NCBI RefSeq assembly: GCF_016865525.2
Contig: NZ_CP075169.1
Location: 4,340,337-4,404,336, forward strand
Source of the DNA: Sodalis ligni
GTDB lineage: Bacteria > Pseudomonadota > Gammaproteobacteria > Enterobacterales > Enterobacteriaceae
Direction: 5' to 3'
DNA: 64,000 nucleotides
The notes under the pieces are model-generated. The model ran no database searches. It was not told the DNA's origin and saw nothing but the letters and a program-made list of their open reading frames with translations. Positions 30,303 through 42,140 of this stretch are shown here, in pieces (the first letter of the stretch is position 1; each line of letters opens with the position of its first letter). Position numbers and translations under genes: made by a program.

Positions 30303-31466
30303 ATGCAGAGCGTTATTCCCGCCCGCTCTAAGCTGCCTGACGTCGGCACCACCATATTTACCACCATCGGCCAGTTGAGCGCCGAACACCATGCCGTGAA
30401 TCTCGCCGCGGGCTCGCCGAGTTTCGATTGCGATCCCCAACTGGTGGACTACACCGCCGAAGCCATGCGCGCCGGACATAATCAGTATTCGGCGATGACC
30501 GGCCTGCCGGCGCTGCGCGAAGCCTTGGCGGAAAAGGTGGCGAGACTATACGGCAGTCATTACGACCCCGCACGGGAGGTCACCATTATCGCCAGCGCCA
30601 GCCAGGGACTGTACAGCGCCATAAGCGCCCTGGTCCATCCGGGGGATGAAGTCATCTATTTCGAGCCGGCCTTCGACAGCTACGCGCCCATCACCCGCCT
30701 GCAGGGGGCGGTGCCGGTACCGGTGAAAATCTCCCTTGACGACCTGCGTATCGATTGGGACGCGGTGTCCGCGGCCGTTACGTCCCGCACCCGGATGATC
30801 ATCGTCAACAGTCCCCACAATCCCACCGGCATGGCTTTTAGCGAAGAGGATATCCGTCGGCTCACCGCCTTGACCGAGAATACGGATATCCTGATTCTCT
30901 CCGATGAAGTGTACGAGCATATGGTATTCGACGGCCAGCCCCACCGGAGCATGGCCGCCTACCCGGCTCTCGCCGCGCGCAGCGTGGTGGTGTCGTCCTT
31001 CGGCAAGACCTACGGCGTCACCGGCTGGCGGGTGGGTTACTGCCTGGCGCCGGCGGAGCTCATGTGGGAGATCCGCAAAGTGCATCAGTTCATGGTATTC
31101 GCCGCCGACACGCCGATGCAATACGCCTTCGCCACTGCACTGGAAAACCCCGACAGCTATTTGCGCCTGCCGGCATTTTACCAGCACAAACGCGACCTGC
31201 TGACGCAGGCGCTGGCGTCCTCGCCTTTCCATGTGATGCCAAGCGCAGGGAGTTTTTTCCTATTGGCGCGCTTTCGCCATTTTTCCTCTATGAGTGATAA
31301 TGACATGGCCGTGGGATTGATACGGGACGCGAAAGTCTCTTCCATACCCTTGTCGGCGTTTTACAATGACGGCACCGAAACCGGCATGATAAGGCTCAGC
31401 TTTGCCAAGGACGACGAGACATTGCTCGAAGGCGCGCGCCGGCTGTGCGCCTGGGGCACCGTCTGA
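30303..31466 (+). CDS. PLP-dependent aminotransferase, YbdL-like
   Basis: Class I/II aminotransferase, 387 residues, resembling E. coli YbdL (methionine/aromatic 2-oxo acid aminotransferase, 386). The PLP lysine is Lys235 (SSFGKTYGVTGWR), with NSPHNPTG at 169-176 and Asp201/Tyr204 (SDEVYEH). It lies divergent from a LysR gene and upstream of an amino-acid binding protein, suggesting amino-acid uptake and use. The symbol is withheld because orthology is not certain. Confidence 0.88.
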   Translation: MQSVIPARSKLPDVGTTIFTTIGQLSAEHHAVNLAAGSPSFDCDPQLVDYTAEAMRAGHNQYSAMTGLPALREALAEKVARLYGSHYDPAREVTIIASASQGLYSAISALVHPGDEVIYFEPAFDSYAPITRLQGAVPVPVKISLDDLRIDWDAVSAAVTSRTRMIIVNSPHNPTGMAFSEEDIRRLTALTENTDILILSDEVYEHMVFDGQPHRSMAAYPALAARSVVVSSFGKTYGVTGWRVGYCLAPAELMWEIRKVHQFMVFAADTPMQYAFATALENPDSYLRLPAFYQHKRDLLTQALASSPFHVMPSAGSFFLLARFRHFSSMSDNDMAVGLIRDAKVSSIPLSAFYNDGTETGMIRLSFAKDDETLLEGARRLCAWGTV

Positions 31467-31533
31467 GGAATCGCGATCTTTATCCAGAAGCATCGTATTT
31501 ACCTTTGACCATTGACCTTTAACAGGACTTAAA

Positions 31534-32316
31534 ATGAATAAATTTTCCGCCTTAGTGCTCATTACCTGTGGATTGGCCGTTTTGCCGGCGCTGGCCGCTG
31601 AAGGAACGATCCGTTTTGGCCTCGAAGCGCTTTATCCCCCCTTTGAATCGAAATCCCCCACCGGCGAACTGCAAGGTTTCGATATCGATTTAGGCAATGC
31701 CGTCTGCCAGGCCGCCAAGGCAAAGTGCCAATGGCTGGATACCTCATTTGACGGCCTGATCCCGGCGCTGCAGGGCCGCAAATTCGATGCCATCAATTCG
31801 GCGATGAACGTCACGGAGAAACGCAGACAGGCCATCGATTTCACCGATGTGATATATCGCGTGCCGACAAAACTCATTGCCCGCGCCGACAGCGGATTAA
31901 CCGCCACCCCAGAGGCGCTGAAAGGCAAAAACGTCGGCGTCCTGCAGGGCTCCATTCAGGAATCCTATGCCAATGCCCATTGGGCAAGCCAGGGCGTCCA
32001 TGTGGTGTCCTACCAGGATCAAAACCAGGTCTATATGGATCTGGCTTCCGGCCGCCTGGATAGCACGCTGGTACTGGCGCCGGCCGGCCAGTCCGGTTTC
32101 CTGGCCCAGCCGCAGGGCAAAGGTTTCGCTTTTGTCGGCGATGCGGTCAGCGACGATAACATTCTCGGCAGCGGCATCGCTTTTGGTATCCGTAAAGGCG
32201 ATGATGCCTTGAAACGGCAGTTGAACGCGGCTATCGCCAAGGTAAAAGCCCAGGGTACGATTAAAATCCTGGCGCATAAATATTTCGGCGATATCGACGT
32301 TTCGGCGCCGCAATAA
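31534..32316 (+). CDS. Periplasmic basic amino-acid binding protein (HisJ/ArgT type)
   Basis: Solute-binding protein, 260 residues, with a signal peptide cleaved after ALA near residue 21. It has the SBP family 3 pattern: IRFGLEALYPPFE, GFDIDLGNAVC, and a two-lobed fold ending in ILAHKYFGDIDV. Its place after the aminotransferase (67-bp gap) suggests co-expression. No permease or ATPase genes follow, so it probably borrows an importer encoded elsewhere. Confidence 0.9.
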   Translation: MNKFSALVLITCGLAVLPALAAEGTIRFGLEALYPPFESKSPTGELQGFDIDLGNAVCQAAKAKCQWLDTSFDGLIPALQGRKFDAINSAMNVTEKRRQAIDFTDVIYRVPTKLIARADSGLTATPEALKGKNVGVLQGSIQESYANAHWASQGVHVVSYQDQNQVYMDLASGRLDSTLVLAPAGQSGFLAQPQGKGFAFVGDAVSDDNILGSGIAFGIRKGDDALKRQLNAAIAKVKAQGTIKILAHKYFGDIDVSAPQ

Positions 32317-32784
32317 TATTCCATCACTATCGCTTGGTCCCCATTGCCAACCCTTGCCAGAGGAATGGGGACACTACCGCCATGGAAATCGAATTTACTG
32401 AAAATAAATAAATTTTAAAGAGACACACTAATATTATTCATTTTCCAAGAAAATCGACCTTCATTTGAAAACCGTTAATCCCATACCCTGCGAAATAGCC
32501 CGCCGTCAATGAAGCGCGGCAGGTCAACCGGTTTTCCGAGCCCTTATCGTAATATTTCAGCAATCGATTCTATTTGTATAACCAGTTGGTAAAAATGCTG
32601 TTACTCCTACATTGGTCCCAGAGCGAGAGGGAATACACCGTCAATCCTGCCTTATAGGAAAAGGCGTTTCAGGATGGGCGAATGTGGTTCGGCAGTTAAC
32701 CGTAAATGGTCAATGTTGGCATATATAATCGAGTTCATTTATAACTAACTGAACATTCTGACAAATATTAATAAGGACTGGTAT
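32317..32784. other. AT-rich intergenic region
   Basis: About 470 bases after the binding protein without a convincing ORF. The last 80 bases are AT-rich and probably carry the promoter of the small ORF at 32785. No terminator with a U-tract was found. Confidence 0.4.
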
Positions 32785-32946
32785 ATGTATACATTCTCTC
32801 GTTATCAGGCAAAAGAGCTGGCTTTAGCCTATATGAGCAGTAAACAGCATGTTCTGTCCCCAACTGAATTTTTACAGCAAATGAAAAAAATCGAGAGATT
32901 ATTTGATGATTTACTCAAACAAAAGAGTGAAAGCATCAGCGCATAG
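32785..32946 (+). CDS. Small hypothetical protein, 53 residues
   Basis: ATG at 32785 preceded by AAGGA at seven bases, ending TAG at 32944-32946. The product begins MYTFSRYQAKELALAYM and looks like a soluble two-helix protein with a lysine/serine-rich tail (KQKSESISA). I do not recognise a family. It stands alone between the binding protein and mdtA, with AT-rich DNA upstream. Confidence 0.55.
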   Translation: MYTFSRYQAKELALAYMSSKQHVLSPTEFLQQMKKIERLFDDLLKQKSESISA

Positions 32947-33102
32947 CCACGGGCGACGACAATGTCATTATACTGAACGCAGCGTCCTCTGCCAAAACAT
33001 CACTACCGGTTCGGCTGAAGCCGCCGCGCCGTTCCGGTAATAAACGCTTTTGTCAGCGCTTTCGGCGCGCCGCTGACAGATTCACGGCCTACCCTGACGG
33101 TA

Positions 33103-33124
33103 CCTCCATACTTCCTCCATATTT
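33103..33124 (+). promoter_or_regulatory. Direct repeat upstream of mdtA, possible BaeR site
   Basis: CCTCCATACTT and CCTCCATATTT lie side by side (11-bp direct repeat, one mismatch) about 100 bases before mdtA. The second copy with its flank (TCCATATTTACCGGC) partly resembles the published BaeR box (TCCATDATTGGC). Since mdtABCD-baeSR is autoregulated by BaeR in E. coli, this is a plausible operator, but the match is imperfect. Confidence 0.35.
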
Positions 33125-33224
33125 ACCGGCCCATTTCTGACTAAAATAACTATAGGAATTTCCCTTTTCGCAGGGACATGCGATCCTTGTGCCCTGCTCG
33201 CATGACGTGAAGGTAAAGATATCA

Positions 33225-34475
33225 ATGAAGGGTAAACGCATTGGACGCTTACTTGGCTTAACAGTAGTGCTATTGATTATTGTCATTGGCGCCGTGGTGG
33301 TCTGGCGTCATTTCCATCAGCCGTCCATACCCGCGACGGCGGAAGGCGGACGCCATCACGGCGGCGAACGGCAACACGCCGCCCAGCAGGGCGGCGGACG
33401 GCGTCAGCAGCAGGCTTTGCCGCCGGTTCAGGCGGCGCAGGCGCAGCAAAAGTCAGTGCCCTATTATCTCTCCGGCCTGGGCACGGTTACCGCCGCCGCA
33501 ACCGTGACGGTGCGCAGCCGCGTGGACGGCCAGCTTATGGCGCTGCATTTTGACGAAGGGCAGTGGGTGAAGGCCGGAACCTTGCTGGCTGAAATCGATC
33601 CCCGGCCGTTCGACGTGGCGTTGCAGCAGGCTAGGGGGCAGTTGGCCAAAGATCAGGCCACCCTCGCCAACGCGCGGCAGGACTTGACCCGCTACCGGAA
33701 TCTGGTGAAAACCAGTATGGTCTCCCGCCAGCAGATGGATACCCAGCAATCCACGGTGAATGAATATGAAGGCCAGATCCAGGTAGACCAAGGGGCGGTG
33801 GCCAGCGCCGAGCTGCAGCTGGCTTACAGCCGCATTACCGCGCCTATCGACGGACGCGTGGGTCTGCGACAGGTGGATGTGGGCAATTATATTACCAGCG
33901 CCGATACCACCGGCATTGTGATAATAACCCAAACCCGGCCCATCGACGTGGTGTTCACTCTGCCAGAAAACGATATCCCTACGGTTATCAAGGGGCAAAA
34001 AAACGGCGTACTGCCGGCACAAGCCTGGGATCGCACCAATAAGCAAAAGCTCACCGACGGTAAATTACTGAGCCTGGATAACCAGATTGATACCGCCACC
34101 GGCACGGTGAAACTGAAAGCGCGTTTCGACAATACCGACGACAGCCTGTTCCCCAATCAATTCGTCAATATACGGATGAAAGTGGATACCCTGCAAAATG
34201 CGGTGGTGGTTCCTCCTGCCGCGGTGCAAATGAATAACGACGGGCATTTCGTTTGGGTGTTGAATGATGATAATCAGGTCAGCCAGCATCGCGTCACCAC
34301 CGGTATGGAGGACAGCCGGCAGGTGGTGATTACCGCCGGACTGGAAGCGGGACAGCGGGTGGTTACCGATGGCATCGATCGCCTGACCGAAGGCGCCAAA
34401 GTTGAAGTGGTATCCCCGGTCAATACGGAAACATCCCCGGTTTATATACCGAAACACCGGGGAGAAAAGTCCTGA
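33225..34475 (+). CDS. mdtA: RND efflux periplasmic adaptor MdtA
   Basis: Membrane-fusion protein linking MdtBC to an outer-membrane channel (TolC in E. coli). The start at 33225 ([10 protein letters not shown]) gives 416 residues (E. coli 415). N-terminal membrane anchor (about 8-27), a Gln/His/Gly-rich linker (about 38-62), then lipoyl, hairpin and beta-barrel domains ([29 protein letters not shown]). It ends in TGATG shared with mdtB. First gene of mdtABCD-baeSR. Confidence 0.97.
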   Translation: MKGKRIGRLLGLTVVLLIIVIGAVVVWRHFHQPSIPATAEGGRHHGGERQHAAQQGGGRRQQQALPPVQAAQAQQKSVPYYLSGLGTVTAAATVTVRSRVDGQLMALHFDEGQWVKAGTLLAEIDPRPFDVALQQARGQLAKDQATLANARQDLTRYRNLVKTSMVSRQQMDTQQSTVNEYEGQIQVDQGAVASAELQLAYSRITAPIDGRVGLRQVDVGNYITSADTTGIVIITQTRPIDVVFTLPENDIPTVIKGQKNGVLPAQAWDRTNKQKLTDGKLLSLDNQIDTATGTVKLKARFDNTDDSLFPNQFVNIRMKVDTLQNAVVVPPAAVQMNNDGHFVWVLNDDNQVSQHRVTTGMEDSRQVVITAGLEAGQRVVTDGIDRLTEGAKVEVVSPVNTETSPVYIPKHRGEKS

Positions 34476-37400
34476 TGGAGGTTTTGCCCAGCCACAACGG
34501 CGGTCCCTCAAGGCTGTTTATACTCAGGCCGGTGGCCACTACGCTGCTCATGATAGCCATTCTGCTGGCCGGCATCATCGGTTATCGGACGCTGCCGGTA
34601 TCGGCGCTGCCGGAAGTGGATTACCCCACCATCCAGGTGGTCACGCTGTACCCCGGCGCCAGTCCGGATGTCGTGACCTCCGCCATCACCGCGCCGCTGG
34701 AACGCCAGTTCGGCCAGATGTCGGGACTGCAGCAGATGTCATCCCGAAGCTCCGGCGGCGCGTCGGTCATCGTCCTGCAATTCCAGCTGTCGCTGCCGCT
34801 GGACGTGGCCGAACAGGAAGTGCAGGCGGCAATCAATAACGCCACCAACCTGCTGCCGTCCGATTTGCCCAATCCGCCGGTGTACAGCAAGGTCAACCCG
34901 GCCGACCCGCCCATCATGACCCTGGCGGTCACCTCCACCTCCATGTCGATGATCCAGGTGGAAGACATGGTGGAGACCCGGGTGGCGCAAAAGATTTCCC
35001 AGGTTACCGGCGTCGGCCTGGTGTCCATATCCGGCGGGCAGCGTCCGGCGGTACGGGTAAAGCTGAACGCCCAGGCGCTGGCGGCCTATGGCCTGGACAG
35101 TGAAACGGTGCGCACCGCCATCGCGGCCGCCAACGTCAACACGCCTAAAGGCAGTCTGGACGGGCCTGAGCGGTCGGTGACCCTGTCCGCCAACGATCAG
35201 ATGAAATCCGCCGATGATTACCGCCGGCTGATTATCAGCTGGCAGAACGGCGCCCCGGTCAGGTTAGGGGATGTGGCCACCATCGAACAGGGGGCGGAAA
35301 ACGTCTATCTGGGCGCCTGGGCCAATCGCCAGCCGGCCATCGTAATGAATATCCAGCGTCAGCCCGGCGCCAACGTCATCACCACCGCCGACAATATCCG
35401 CGCTTTATTGCCGGCCCTTACCGCCAGCCTGCCCAAATCCGTTACCGTATCGCTGCTGGCGGATCGTACCGTCAATATCCGCGCATCGGTCAGCGACGTA
35501 CAGTTTGAACTGCTGCTGTCCATTGCCCTGGTGGTCATGGTGATCTACCTGTTTTTGCGCAACGCCGCGGCAACGGTTATCCCGGCGGTGGCCGTGCCGC
35601 TCTCCCTGGTGGGAACCTTTGCGGTGATGTATATGCTGGGCTTCTCCATCAATAACCTGACGCTGATGGCGCTCACCATTGCCACCGGGTTTGTGGTGGA
35701 TGACGCCATCGTGGTAATTGAAAATATCTCCCGCTACATCGAACAGGGGGAAAAGCCCCTGGCGGCGGCGCTGAAAGGCGCCGGGGAAATCGGATTTACC
35801 ATTATTTCATTAACGGTTTCCCTGATCGCGGTGCTGATTCCGCTGCTCTTCATGGGCGATATCGTCGGTCGGCTGTTCCGGGAATTCGCCGTCACCCTGG
35901 CCATCGCCATCCTGATTTCCGCCGTTGTATCGCTGACGCTGACGCCGATGATGTGCGCTCGCATGCTGAGCTACGAATCGCTGCGCAGGCAGAATCGGTT
36001 TACCCGCGCCAGCGAGCGGCTGTTTGAACGGGTGGTGGCCGGTTACGGCCGCGCCCTGGAAAAGGTGCTTCGCCATCCCTGGCAAACGCTGGTGGTGGCC
36101 CTGAGCATGCTGGCCCTGACGATTTTGCTCTATCTGTTCATTCCGAAAGGCTTCTTCCCCACCCAGGACAACGGCGTCATCCAGGGAACGGTCCAGGCCG
36201 CGCAGAGCGTTTCGTTCAGCAACATGGCCCGGCGCCAGCAGGCCGTGGTATCCACCATCATGCGCGACCCGGCGGTTGAAAGCGTCTCTTCCCTTATCGG
36301 CGTGGACGGCACCAACGCCACGTTGAACAGCGGCCGGCTGCAGATCAATCTCAAACCCCTGGGACAACGGGCCGATCGTGTGGATGTGGTTATCGCCAGG
36401 CTGCAGCGGGCCGTCGACGGATTAACCGGTATCCGGCTCTATTTGCAGCCGATACAGGATCTCACCATCGATACCCAGCTCAGCTATACCCAATATCAGT
36501 TTACCCTCCAGTCCCTGTCCCTGGAGGATTTGAATAAATGGGTGCCGCGGCTGCTGGAACGCCTGCAGGCCCTGCCGCAGCTAAGGGATGTGGGCAGCGA
36601 TTTGCAAGACCAGGGCCTGGAAGCCTATATCAGGGTGGATCGCGACAGCGCCAGCCGCCTGGGCATCAGCATGACGGATGTGGACAATGCCTTGTACAAC
36701 GCGTTCGGCCAGCGATTGATTTCAACGATTTATACCCAGGCCAGCCAGTACCGGGTGGTGCTGCAACATGACACAGACGCCAGCCCCGGCCTGGCGGCGC
36801 TGGGGGATATCCGCCTGAAAGGCAGCGATGGCAATATTGTCCCCTTGAGCGCCATCACCAGCGTGCAGCAGCGCCTGGGGCCGCTGTCGATAAACCATCA
36901 GGAGCAGTTCCCTTCCGCCACCGTCTCGTTCAACCTGGCGCCGGGCTACTCGCTGGGAGAAGCGGTATCCGCCATCAAACAGGCCGAGCAGTCGCTGGAG
37001 CTCCCCGCCACCATCAGCACCCGCTTCCAGGGCAGCACCATGGCGTTCCAAGCGGCGCTGAACAGCACCGTCTGGCTGATTGTGGCGGCCATCGTGGCGG
37101 TGTATATCGTGCTCGGGGTGCTGTATGAGAGCTTTATCCACCCGGTTACCATCCTCTCCACCCTGCCCACCGCGGGGGTGGGCGCACTGCTGGCGCTGAT
37201 TATCTCCGGCCACGAACTGGACGTCATCGCCATCATCGGCATTATCCTCCTGATCGGTATCGTCAAAAAGAACGCCATCATGATGATAGACTTCGCGCTG
37301 GCCGCCGAGCGGGAAAAGGGCATGACGCCTTACGATGCCATCTATCAGGCCAGTTTGCTGCGCTTCCGGCCGATTCTGATGACCACCCTGGCGGCGCTGT

Positions 37401-37591
37401 TCGGCGCCCTGCCGCTGATGTTCAGCACCGGGGTCGGCGCCGAGCTGCGCCGTCCGCTGGGAATCTGCATGGTAGGCGGCCTGGTGGTCAGCCAGGTGCT
37501 GACGCTGTTTACCACGCCGGTGATTTATCTGCTGTTTGATCGCCTGTCGCGCAACCGCCCCCAGGTGGAAGAAACGCCGGAGTCGGTATGA
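34475..37591 (+). CDS. mdtB: RND multidrug efflux transporter MdtB
   Basis: Inner-membrane proton-driven pump, 1038 residues, forming the MdtB2C heterotrimer that exports novobiocin, deoxycholate and similar compounds in E. coli. Twelve membrane helices with two large periplasmic loops; the proton-relay pair Asp-Asp is in [12 protein letters not shown] and the later lysine in IVKKNAIMM. It is one base overlapped with mdtA and four with mdtC. Intact over 3.1 kb. Confidence 0.98.
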   Translation: MEVLPSHNGGPSRLFILRPVATTLLMIAILLAGIIGYRTLPVSALPEVDYPTIQVVTLYPGASPDVVTSAITAPLERQFGQMSGLQQMSSRSSGGASVIVLQFQLSLPLDVAEQEVQAAINNATNLLPSDLPNPPVYSKVNPADPPIMTLAVTSTSMSMIQVEDMVETRVAQKISQVTGVGLVSISGGQRPAVRVKLNAQALAAYGLDSETVRTAIAAANVNTPKGSLDGPERSVTLSANDQMKSADDYRRLIISWQNGAPVRLGDVATIEQGAENVYLGAWANRQPAIVMNIQRQPGANVITTADNIRALLPALTASLPKSVTVSLLADRTVNIRASVSDVQFELLLSIALVVMVIYLFLRNAAATVIPAVAVPLSLVGTFAVMYMLGFSINNLTLMALTIATGFVVDDAIVVIENISRYIEQGEKPLAAALKGAGEIGFTIISLTVSLIAVLIPLLFMGDIVGRLFREFAVTLAIAILISAVVSLTLTPMMCARMLSYESLRRQNRFTRASERLFERVVAGYGRALEKVLRHPWQTLVVALSMLALTILLYLFIPKGFFPTQDNGVIQGTVQAAQSVSFSNMARRQQAVVSTIMRDPAVESVSSLIGVDGTNATLNSGRLQINLKPLGQRADRVDVVIARLQRAVDGLTGIRLYLQPIQDLTIDTQLSYTQYQFTLQSLSLEDLNKWVPRLLERLQALPQLRDVGSDLQDQGLEAYIRVDRDSASRLGISMTDVDNALYNAFGQRLISTIYTQASQYRVVLQHDTDASPGLAALGDIRLKGSDGNIVPLSAITSVQQRLGPLSINHQEQFPSATVSFNLAPGYSLGEAVSAIKQAEQSLELPATISTRFQGSTMAFQAALNSTVWLIVAAIVAVYIVLGVLYESFIHPVTILSTLPTAGVGALLALIISGHELDVIAIIGIILLIGIVKKNAIMMIDFALAAEREKGMTPYDAIYQASLLRFRPILMTTLAALFGALPLMFSTGVGAELRRPLGICMVGGLVVSQVLTLFTTPVIYLLFDRLSRNRPQVEETPESV

Positions 37592-40500
37592 AATTTCTCG
37601 CCCTGTTCATCTACCGCCCGGTGGCCACGTTATTGCTGATGCTGGCCATTGCGTTATGCGGCGTGCTGGGTTTCAGGCTATTGCCGGTGGCGCCGCTGCC
37701 CCAGGTGGATTTTCCGGTGATTGTGGTATCGGCCTCGCTGCCGGGCGCATCCCCCGATACCATGGCCTCCTCGGTGGCCACGCCGCTGGAGCGGGCGCTG
37801 GGCCATGTGGCCGGGGTGAACGAAATGACCTCCAACAGCACCCTTGGCTCGACCCGCGTTATTCTGCAATTCGATCTGGATCGTGATATCAACGGCGCCG
37901 CACGCGACGTGCAGGCGGCCATCAACGCCGCGCAGAACCTGCTGCCAAGCGGCATGCCCGGCCGGCCGCAGTACCGTAAGGTCAATCCCTCCGACGCCCC
38001 CATCATGATCCTGACCCTCACCTCGGATACCTACAGCCAGGGTCAATTGTATGATATCGCCTCCACCGAGCTGGCGCAGAACATCTCGCAGATGGAGGGC
38101 GTCGGCGATGTCACGGTGGGCGGGGGTTCGCTGCCGGCGGTGCGGGTGGAGCTAAACCCTCTGGCGCTGTTCAACCAGGGTGTTACCCTTGACCAGGTGC
38201 GCGACGCCATTAGCCAGGCCAACGTCCGGCTCCCGCAGGGGGTGGTGGAAGACCGGCAGTCCCGCTGGCAAATCCGCACCAACGATGCCCTGCATACCGC
38301 CAAGGAGTATCAGCCGCTTATCGTGCATTACAGCGACAATAGCGCCGTGCGGCTGCAGGATGTGGCCCAGGTGAAAGACTCCGTGCAGGACGTGCGCAAC
38401 GCCGGCATGGCCGGCGGCAAGCCGGCGATATTGATTGCCATCCAGCGTTCGCCGGATGCCAATATCATCTCGACGGTGAAAACCATCCGCGACTCACTGC
38501 CCGCGCTGCGGGCCTCCATTCCCGCCGGTATCGATCTGGCCGTCGCCCAGGACAGATCCCCCACCATCCGCGCGTCCCTGGCGGAAGTGGAACAATCATT
38601 GGTAATAGCGGTGGTGCTGGTTGTCCTGGTGGTGCTGCTGTTCCTGCGCTCCTGGCGCGCCACGCTGATACCGGCGCTGGCGGTGCCGGTATCGCTGATC
38701 GGGACCTTCGCCGCCATGTACCTGTGCGGTTTCAGCCTGAATAATATTTCGCTGATGGCGCTGACCATCGCCACCGGTTTTGTGGTGGACGACGCCATTG
38801 TGGTGATGGAAAATATCACCCGCCACGTGGAAAACGGCATAAAGCCTCTGTCGGCGGCGCTGCTGGGGGTGCGCGAAGTGGGGTTCACCGTCTTGTCCAT
38901 GAGCCTGTCGCTGATTGCGGTATTTATTCCCCTGTTATTGATGGGCGGCTTACCGGGCCGGCTGTTTCGGGAATTTGCCGTGACCCTGTCCGTGGCCATC
39001 GTCATTTCCCTGGCGGTATCGCTGACGCTGACGCCTATGCTGTGCGCCCGGTTATTGCGCAGCCGTCCCCACGCCGCGGCCCGCCGCTACAGTTTCGCCG
39101 CTTTGCTGCAAGCCTTGCAGCTGCGCTATGCCCGCTCGCTGCAATGGGTACTGACCCACGCCCGCTGGGTATTGCTGCTGTTTATCGCCACCCTGGCGCT
39201 GAATATCTGGCTCTATATCGCCATACCCAAAACCTTTTTGCCGGAGCAGGACACCGGCCGGGTGCTGGGTTTTATCCAGGCCGACCAGAGCATATCGTTC
39301 CAGGCCATGCGCGGCAAGCTGCAGGATTTCATGCGCATCGTCCGGGAGGATCCGGCGGTGGACAACGTTACCGGTTATACCGGCGGTTCACGCCCCCACA
39401 GCGGCTCGATGTATATTTCACTGAAACCGCTGTCCGAACGCAAGGACAGCGCGCAGCAGATTATCGACCGCCTGCGGCTCAAGCTGGCAAAAGAGCCCGG
39501 CGCCAGCCTGTTCCTCATGGCGGTGCAGGACGTCCGTATCGGCGGGCGCCAGGCCAACGCCAGCTATCAATACAGTTTACTGGCCGACAATATCGAGGAT
39601 TTGCGCGAATGGGAGCCGAAAGTGCGTAAGGCGTTGATGGCGCTGCCGCAGTTGGCGGATATCAGCTCCGACCAGCAGGATAAGGGCTCGGAGCTGGATC
39701 TGGTTTACGATCGCGATGTGCTGGCGCGGCTGGGGCTGTCAGTCTCCGATGTGAACAATCTGCTGAACAATGCGTTCGGCCAACGGCAGATCTCCACCAT
39801 TTATCAACCCCTCAATCAATATAAGGTGGTGATGGAAGTGGCCTCGCCCTATACACAGGACCCTAGTACGCTGGAACATATGTTTTTGAATAACAGCGAA
39901 GGCCAGCCGATTCCCCTGTCGTCCTTCGCCCATTGGCAGCCGGCCAATGCGCCGCTGGCGGTGAACCATCAAGGACTGTCCGCCTCGTCCACTATCGCCT
40001 TCAATCTGCCGGACGGCGTGGCGCTGTCGGACGCGACGGCGGCCATCGAGCGGACCATGACGCAGTTGGGCGTGCCCCCCAGCGTGCGCGGCGGTTTTTC
40101 CGGCACCGCCCAGGCTTACGAGCAGAGCGAGCAAACCCAGCTGCTGCTGATTCTGGCGGCGGTGGCGACGGTCTATATTGTCCTCGGCATTCTGTATGAA
40201 AGCTATGTCCACCCGCTGACCATACTGTCGACGCTGCCCTCGGCCGGAATCGGCGCGCTGCTGGCCCTGGAGCTTTTTAACGCGCCGTTCAGTTTAATCG
40301 CCCTGATAGGCATTCTGCTGCTGATAGGCATTGTGAAGAAAAACGCCATCATGATGGTGGATTTCGCCCTCACCGCCCAACGGCAAAGCGGCATCAGCGC
40401 CCATGACGCCATTTTCCAGGCCTGCCAACTGCGCTTTAGGCCCATCATCATGACCACGCTGGCCGCGCTGTTCGGCGCGCTGCCGCTGGTTCTGAGCCGG

Positions 40501-40668
40501 GGCGACGGCGCTGAGCTGCGCGAGCCCCTGGGCATTACCATTGTCGGCGGATTAATCGTCAGCCAGCTGATGACGCTGTATACCACCCCCGTCATTTACC
40601 TGTTTTTCGATAAATTACGGATCAAGCGCCGTACGGTTCCTCATTTCTCAACCCCCAAAGAAGAGTAA
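37588..40668 (+). CDS. mdtC: RND multidrug efflux transporter MdtC
   Basis: Partner pump of MdtB, 1026 residues (E. coli 1025). Has the same RND architecture with [12 protein letters not shown] and [12 protein letters not shown]. It starts within the last codon of mdtB (ATGA), which favours balanced synthesis of the heterotrimer. Followed by mdtD after seven bases. Confidence 0.98.
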   Translation: MKFLALFIYRPVATLLLMLAIALCGVLGFRLLPVAPLPQVDFPVIVVSASLPGASPDTMASSVATPLERALGHVAGVNEMTSNSTLGSTRVILQFDLDRDINGAARDVQAAINAAQNLLPSGMPGRPQYRKVNPSDAPIMILTLTSDTYSQGQLYDIASTELAQNISQMEGVGDVTVGGGSLPAVRVELNPLALFNQGVTLDQVRDAISQANVRLPQGVVEDRQSRWQIRTNDALHTAKEYQPLIVHYSDNSAVRLQDVAQVKDSVQDVRNAGMAGGKPAILIAIQRSPDANIISTVKTIRDSLPALRASIPAGIDLAVAQDRSPTIRASLAEVEQSLVIAVVLVVLVVLLFLRSWRATLIPALAVPVSLIGTFAAMYLCGFSLNNISLMALTIATGFVVDDAIVVMENITRHVENGIKPLSAALLGVREVGFTVLSMSLSLIAVFIPLLLMGGLPGRLFREFAVTLSVAIVISLAVSLTLTPMLCARLLRSRPHAAARRYSFAALLQALQLRYARSLQWVLTHARWVLLLFIATLALNIWLYIAIPKTFLPEQDTGRVLGFIQADQSISFQAMRGKLQDFMRIVREDPAVDNVTGYTGGSRPHSGSMYISLKPLSERKDSAQQIIDRLRLKLAKEPGASLFLMAVQDVRIGGRQANASYQYSLLADNIEDLREWEPKVRKALMALPQLADISSDQQDKGSELDLVYDRDVLARLGLSVSDVNNLLNNAFGQRQISTIYQPLNQYKVVMEVASPYTQDPSTLEHMFLNNSEGQPIPLSSFAHWQPANAPLAVNHQGLSASSTIAFNLPDGVALSDATAAIERTMTQLGVPPSVRGGFSGTAQAYEQSEQTQLLLILAAVATVYIVLGILYESYVHPLTILSTLPSAGIGALLALELFNAPFSLIALIGILLLIGIVKKNAIMMVDFALTAQRQSGISAHDAIFQACQLRFRPIIMTTLAALFGALPLVLSRGDGAELREPLGITIVGGLIVSQLMTLYTTPVIYLFFDKLRIKRRTVPHFSTPKEE

Positions 40669-40675
40669 CGATCGC

Positions 40676-42130
40676 ATGAGATGGCATCCTTTCCAACACC
40701 ACGTAGCGACCGCCGATCCCCGCCCTTCCGCGTCGGTACACTGGCAACTTTGGACAGTCGCATTCGGCTTTTTTATGCAGACGCTGGACACCACCATCGT
40801 CAATACCGCCCTGCCCTCCATGGCGAAAAGCCTGCATGAAAATCCGCTGCATATGCATTCGGTAATCGTCTCTTATGTGCTGACGGTGGCCATGATGCTG
40901 CCGGCCAGCGGCTGGCTGGCGGACCGTTTCGGGGTCAAAAAGGTCTTCTTCAGCGCGATTTTACTGTTTACCCTGGGGTCGCTGCTGTGCGCCCGTTCCT
41001 CCACCCTGCATGAACTGGAGATTTCCCGGGTTATCCAGGGTATCGGCGGGGCGATGATGGTGCCGGTGGGGCGTCTGACGGTGATGAAAATCGTGCCCCG
41101 ATCCCAGTATATGGCGGCGATGGCCTTTGTTACCATGCCCGGGCAGGTCGGCCCGCTGCTGGGACCGGCCCTGGGCGGTTTTCTGGTGGAATATGCCAGC
41201 TGGCATTGGATATTTTTGATCAACCTACCGGTGGGTGCCGTCGGCGCGGTGATAACCTGGCTGCTGATGCCCAATTATACCATGCAGACCCGTGGCTTCG
41301 ATTTTTTCGGGTTTGTGCTGCTGGCGGTGGGCATGGCCACCCTGACCCTGGCCCTGGGAGGAAGCCGGAGTCTGGAGCTCGGCCCGCGGTATATCGCCCT
41401 GCTGGCGGTGGTGGGCGTTCTGGCGCTGCTGGGCTACTGGCTGCACGCCAGGCGTAACGAAGATGCCCTGTTCAATCTCAAGCTGTTTGAAACCCCCACC
41501 TTCTCTCTGGGTCTGCTGGGCAGCCTGCTGGGGAGAATCGGTAGCGGGATGCTGCCGTTCATGACGCCGCTGTTTTTACAGTTGGGAGTGGGTTTCGCCC
41601 CGTTTCACGCGGGGCTGATGATGATTCCCATGGTGATAGGCAGCATGGGCACCAAGCGCATGATCGTGCAGATCGTTAACCGCTTCGGTTACCGTGCCGT
41701 GCTGACCGGGGCGACGCTGGCGCTGGCGGCCGTCAACCTGGTTTTCCCGCTGGTGGCGCTGATGGGCTGGATTTATGCCATACCGGTGGTGCTGTTTTTC
41801 CAGGGCGTGGTTAACGCCATGCGTTTTACCTCCATGAACACCTTAACGCTGAAAGATTTGCCGGACACCCTGGCCAGCGGCGGCAACAGCTTGTTGTCCA
41901 TGGTCATGCAGCTGTCCATGAGCCTGGGAGTCACCACCGCGGGGATTCTGCTCGGCCTGTTTGTCGCCTCGCACGCTCCCTCCACCAGCCCCGCCAATAT
42001 GCACGGGGTGTTTATCGCCACCTACCTCTGTATGGCGGTGGTTATCGCCCTGCCGGCGCTGGTTTTTCTCAGGGTACCGCCGGATACCGTGAAAAATGCC
42101 GTACTGACGGAACAGGAAGACAAAAGCTAA
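40676..42130 (+). CDS. mdtD: MFS transporter MdtD
   Basis: Fourteen-helix DHA2-type major facilitator, 484 residues. Motifs include [17 protein letters not shown] (motif D1) and [13 protein letters not shown] (motif A). In E. coli, MdtD is part of the operon but is not needed for MdtABC-mediated resistance and has been linked to iron-citrate/metal efflux. It begins seven bases after mdtC. Confidence 0.96.
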   Translation: MRWHPFQHHVATADPRPSASVHWQLWTVAFGFFMQTLDTTIVNTALPSMAKSLHENPLHMHSVIVSYVLTVAMMLPASGWLADRFGVKKVFFSAILLFTLGSLLCARSSTLHELEISRVIQGIGGAMMVPVGRLTVMKIVPRSQYMAAMAFVTMPGQVGPLLGPALGGFLVEYASWHWIFLINLPVGAVGAVITWLLMPNYTMQTRGFDFFGFVLLAVGMATLTLALGGSRSLELGPRYIALLAVVGVLALLGYWLHARRNEDALFNLKLFETPTFSLGLLGSLLGRIGSGMLPFMTPLFLQLGVGFAPFHAGLMMIPMVIGSMGTKRMIVQIVNRFGYRAVLTGATLALAAVNLVFPLVALMGWIYAIPVVLFFQGVVNAMRFTSMNTLTLKDLPDTLASGGNSLLSMVMQLSMSLGVTTAGILLGLFVASHAPSTSPANMHGVFIATYLCMAVVIALPALVFLRVPPDTVKNAVLTEQEDKS

Positions 42131-42140
42131 CGAGGTCATC

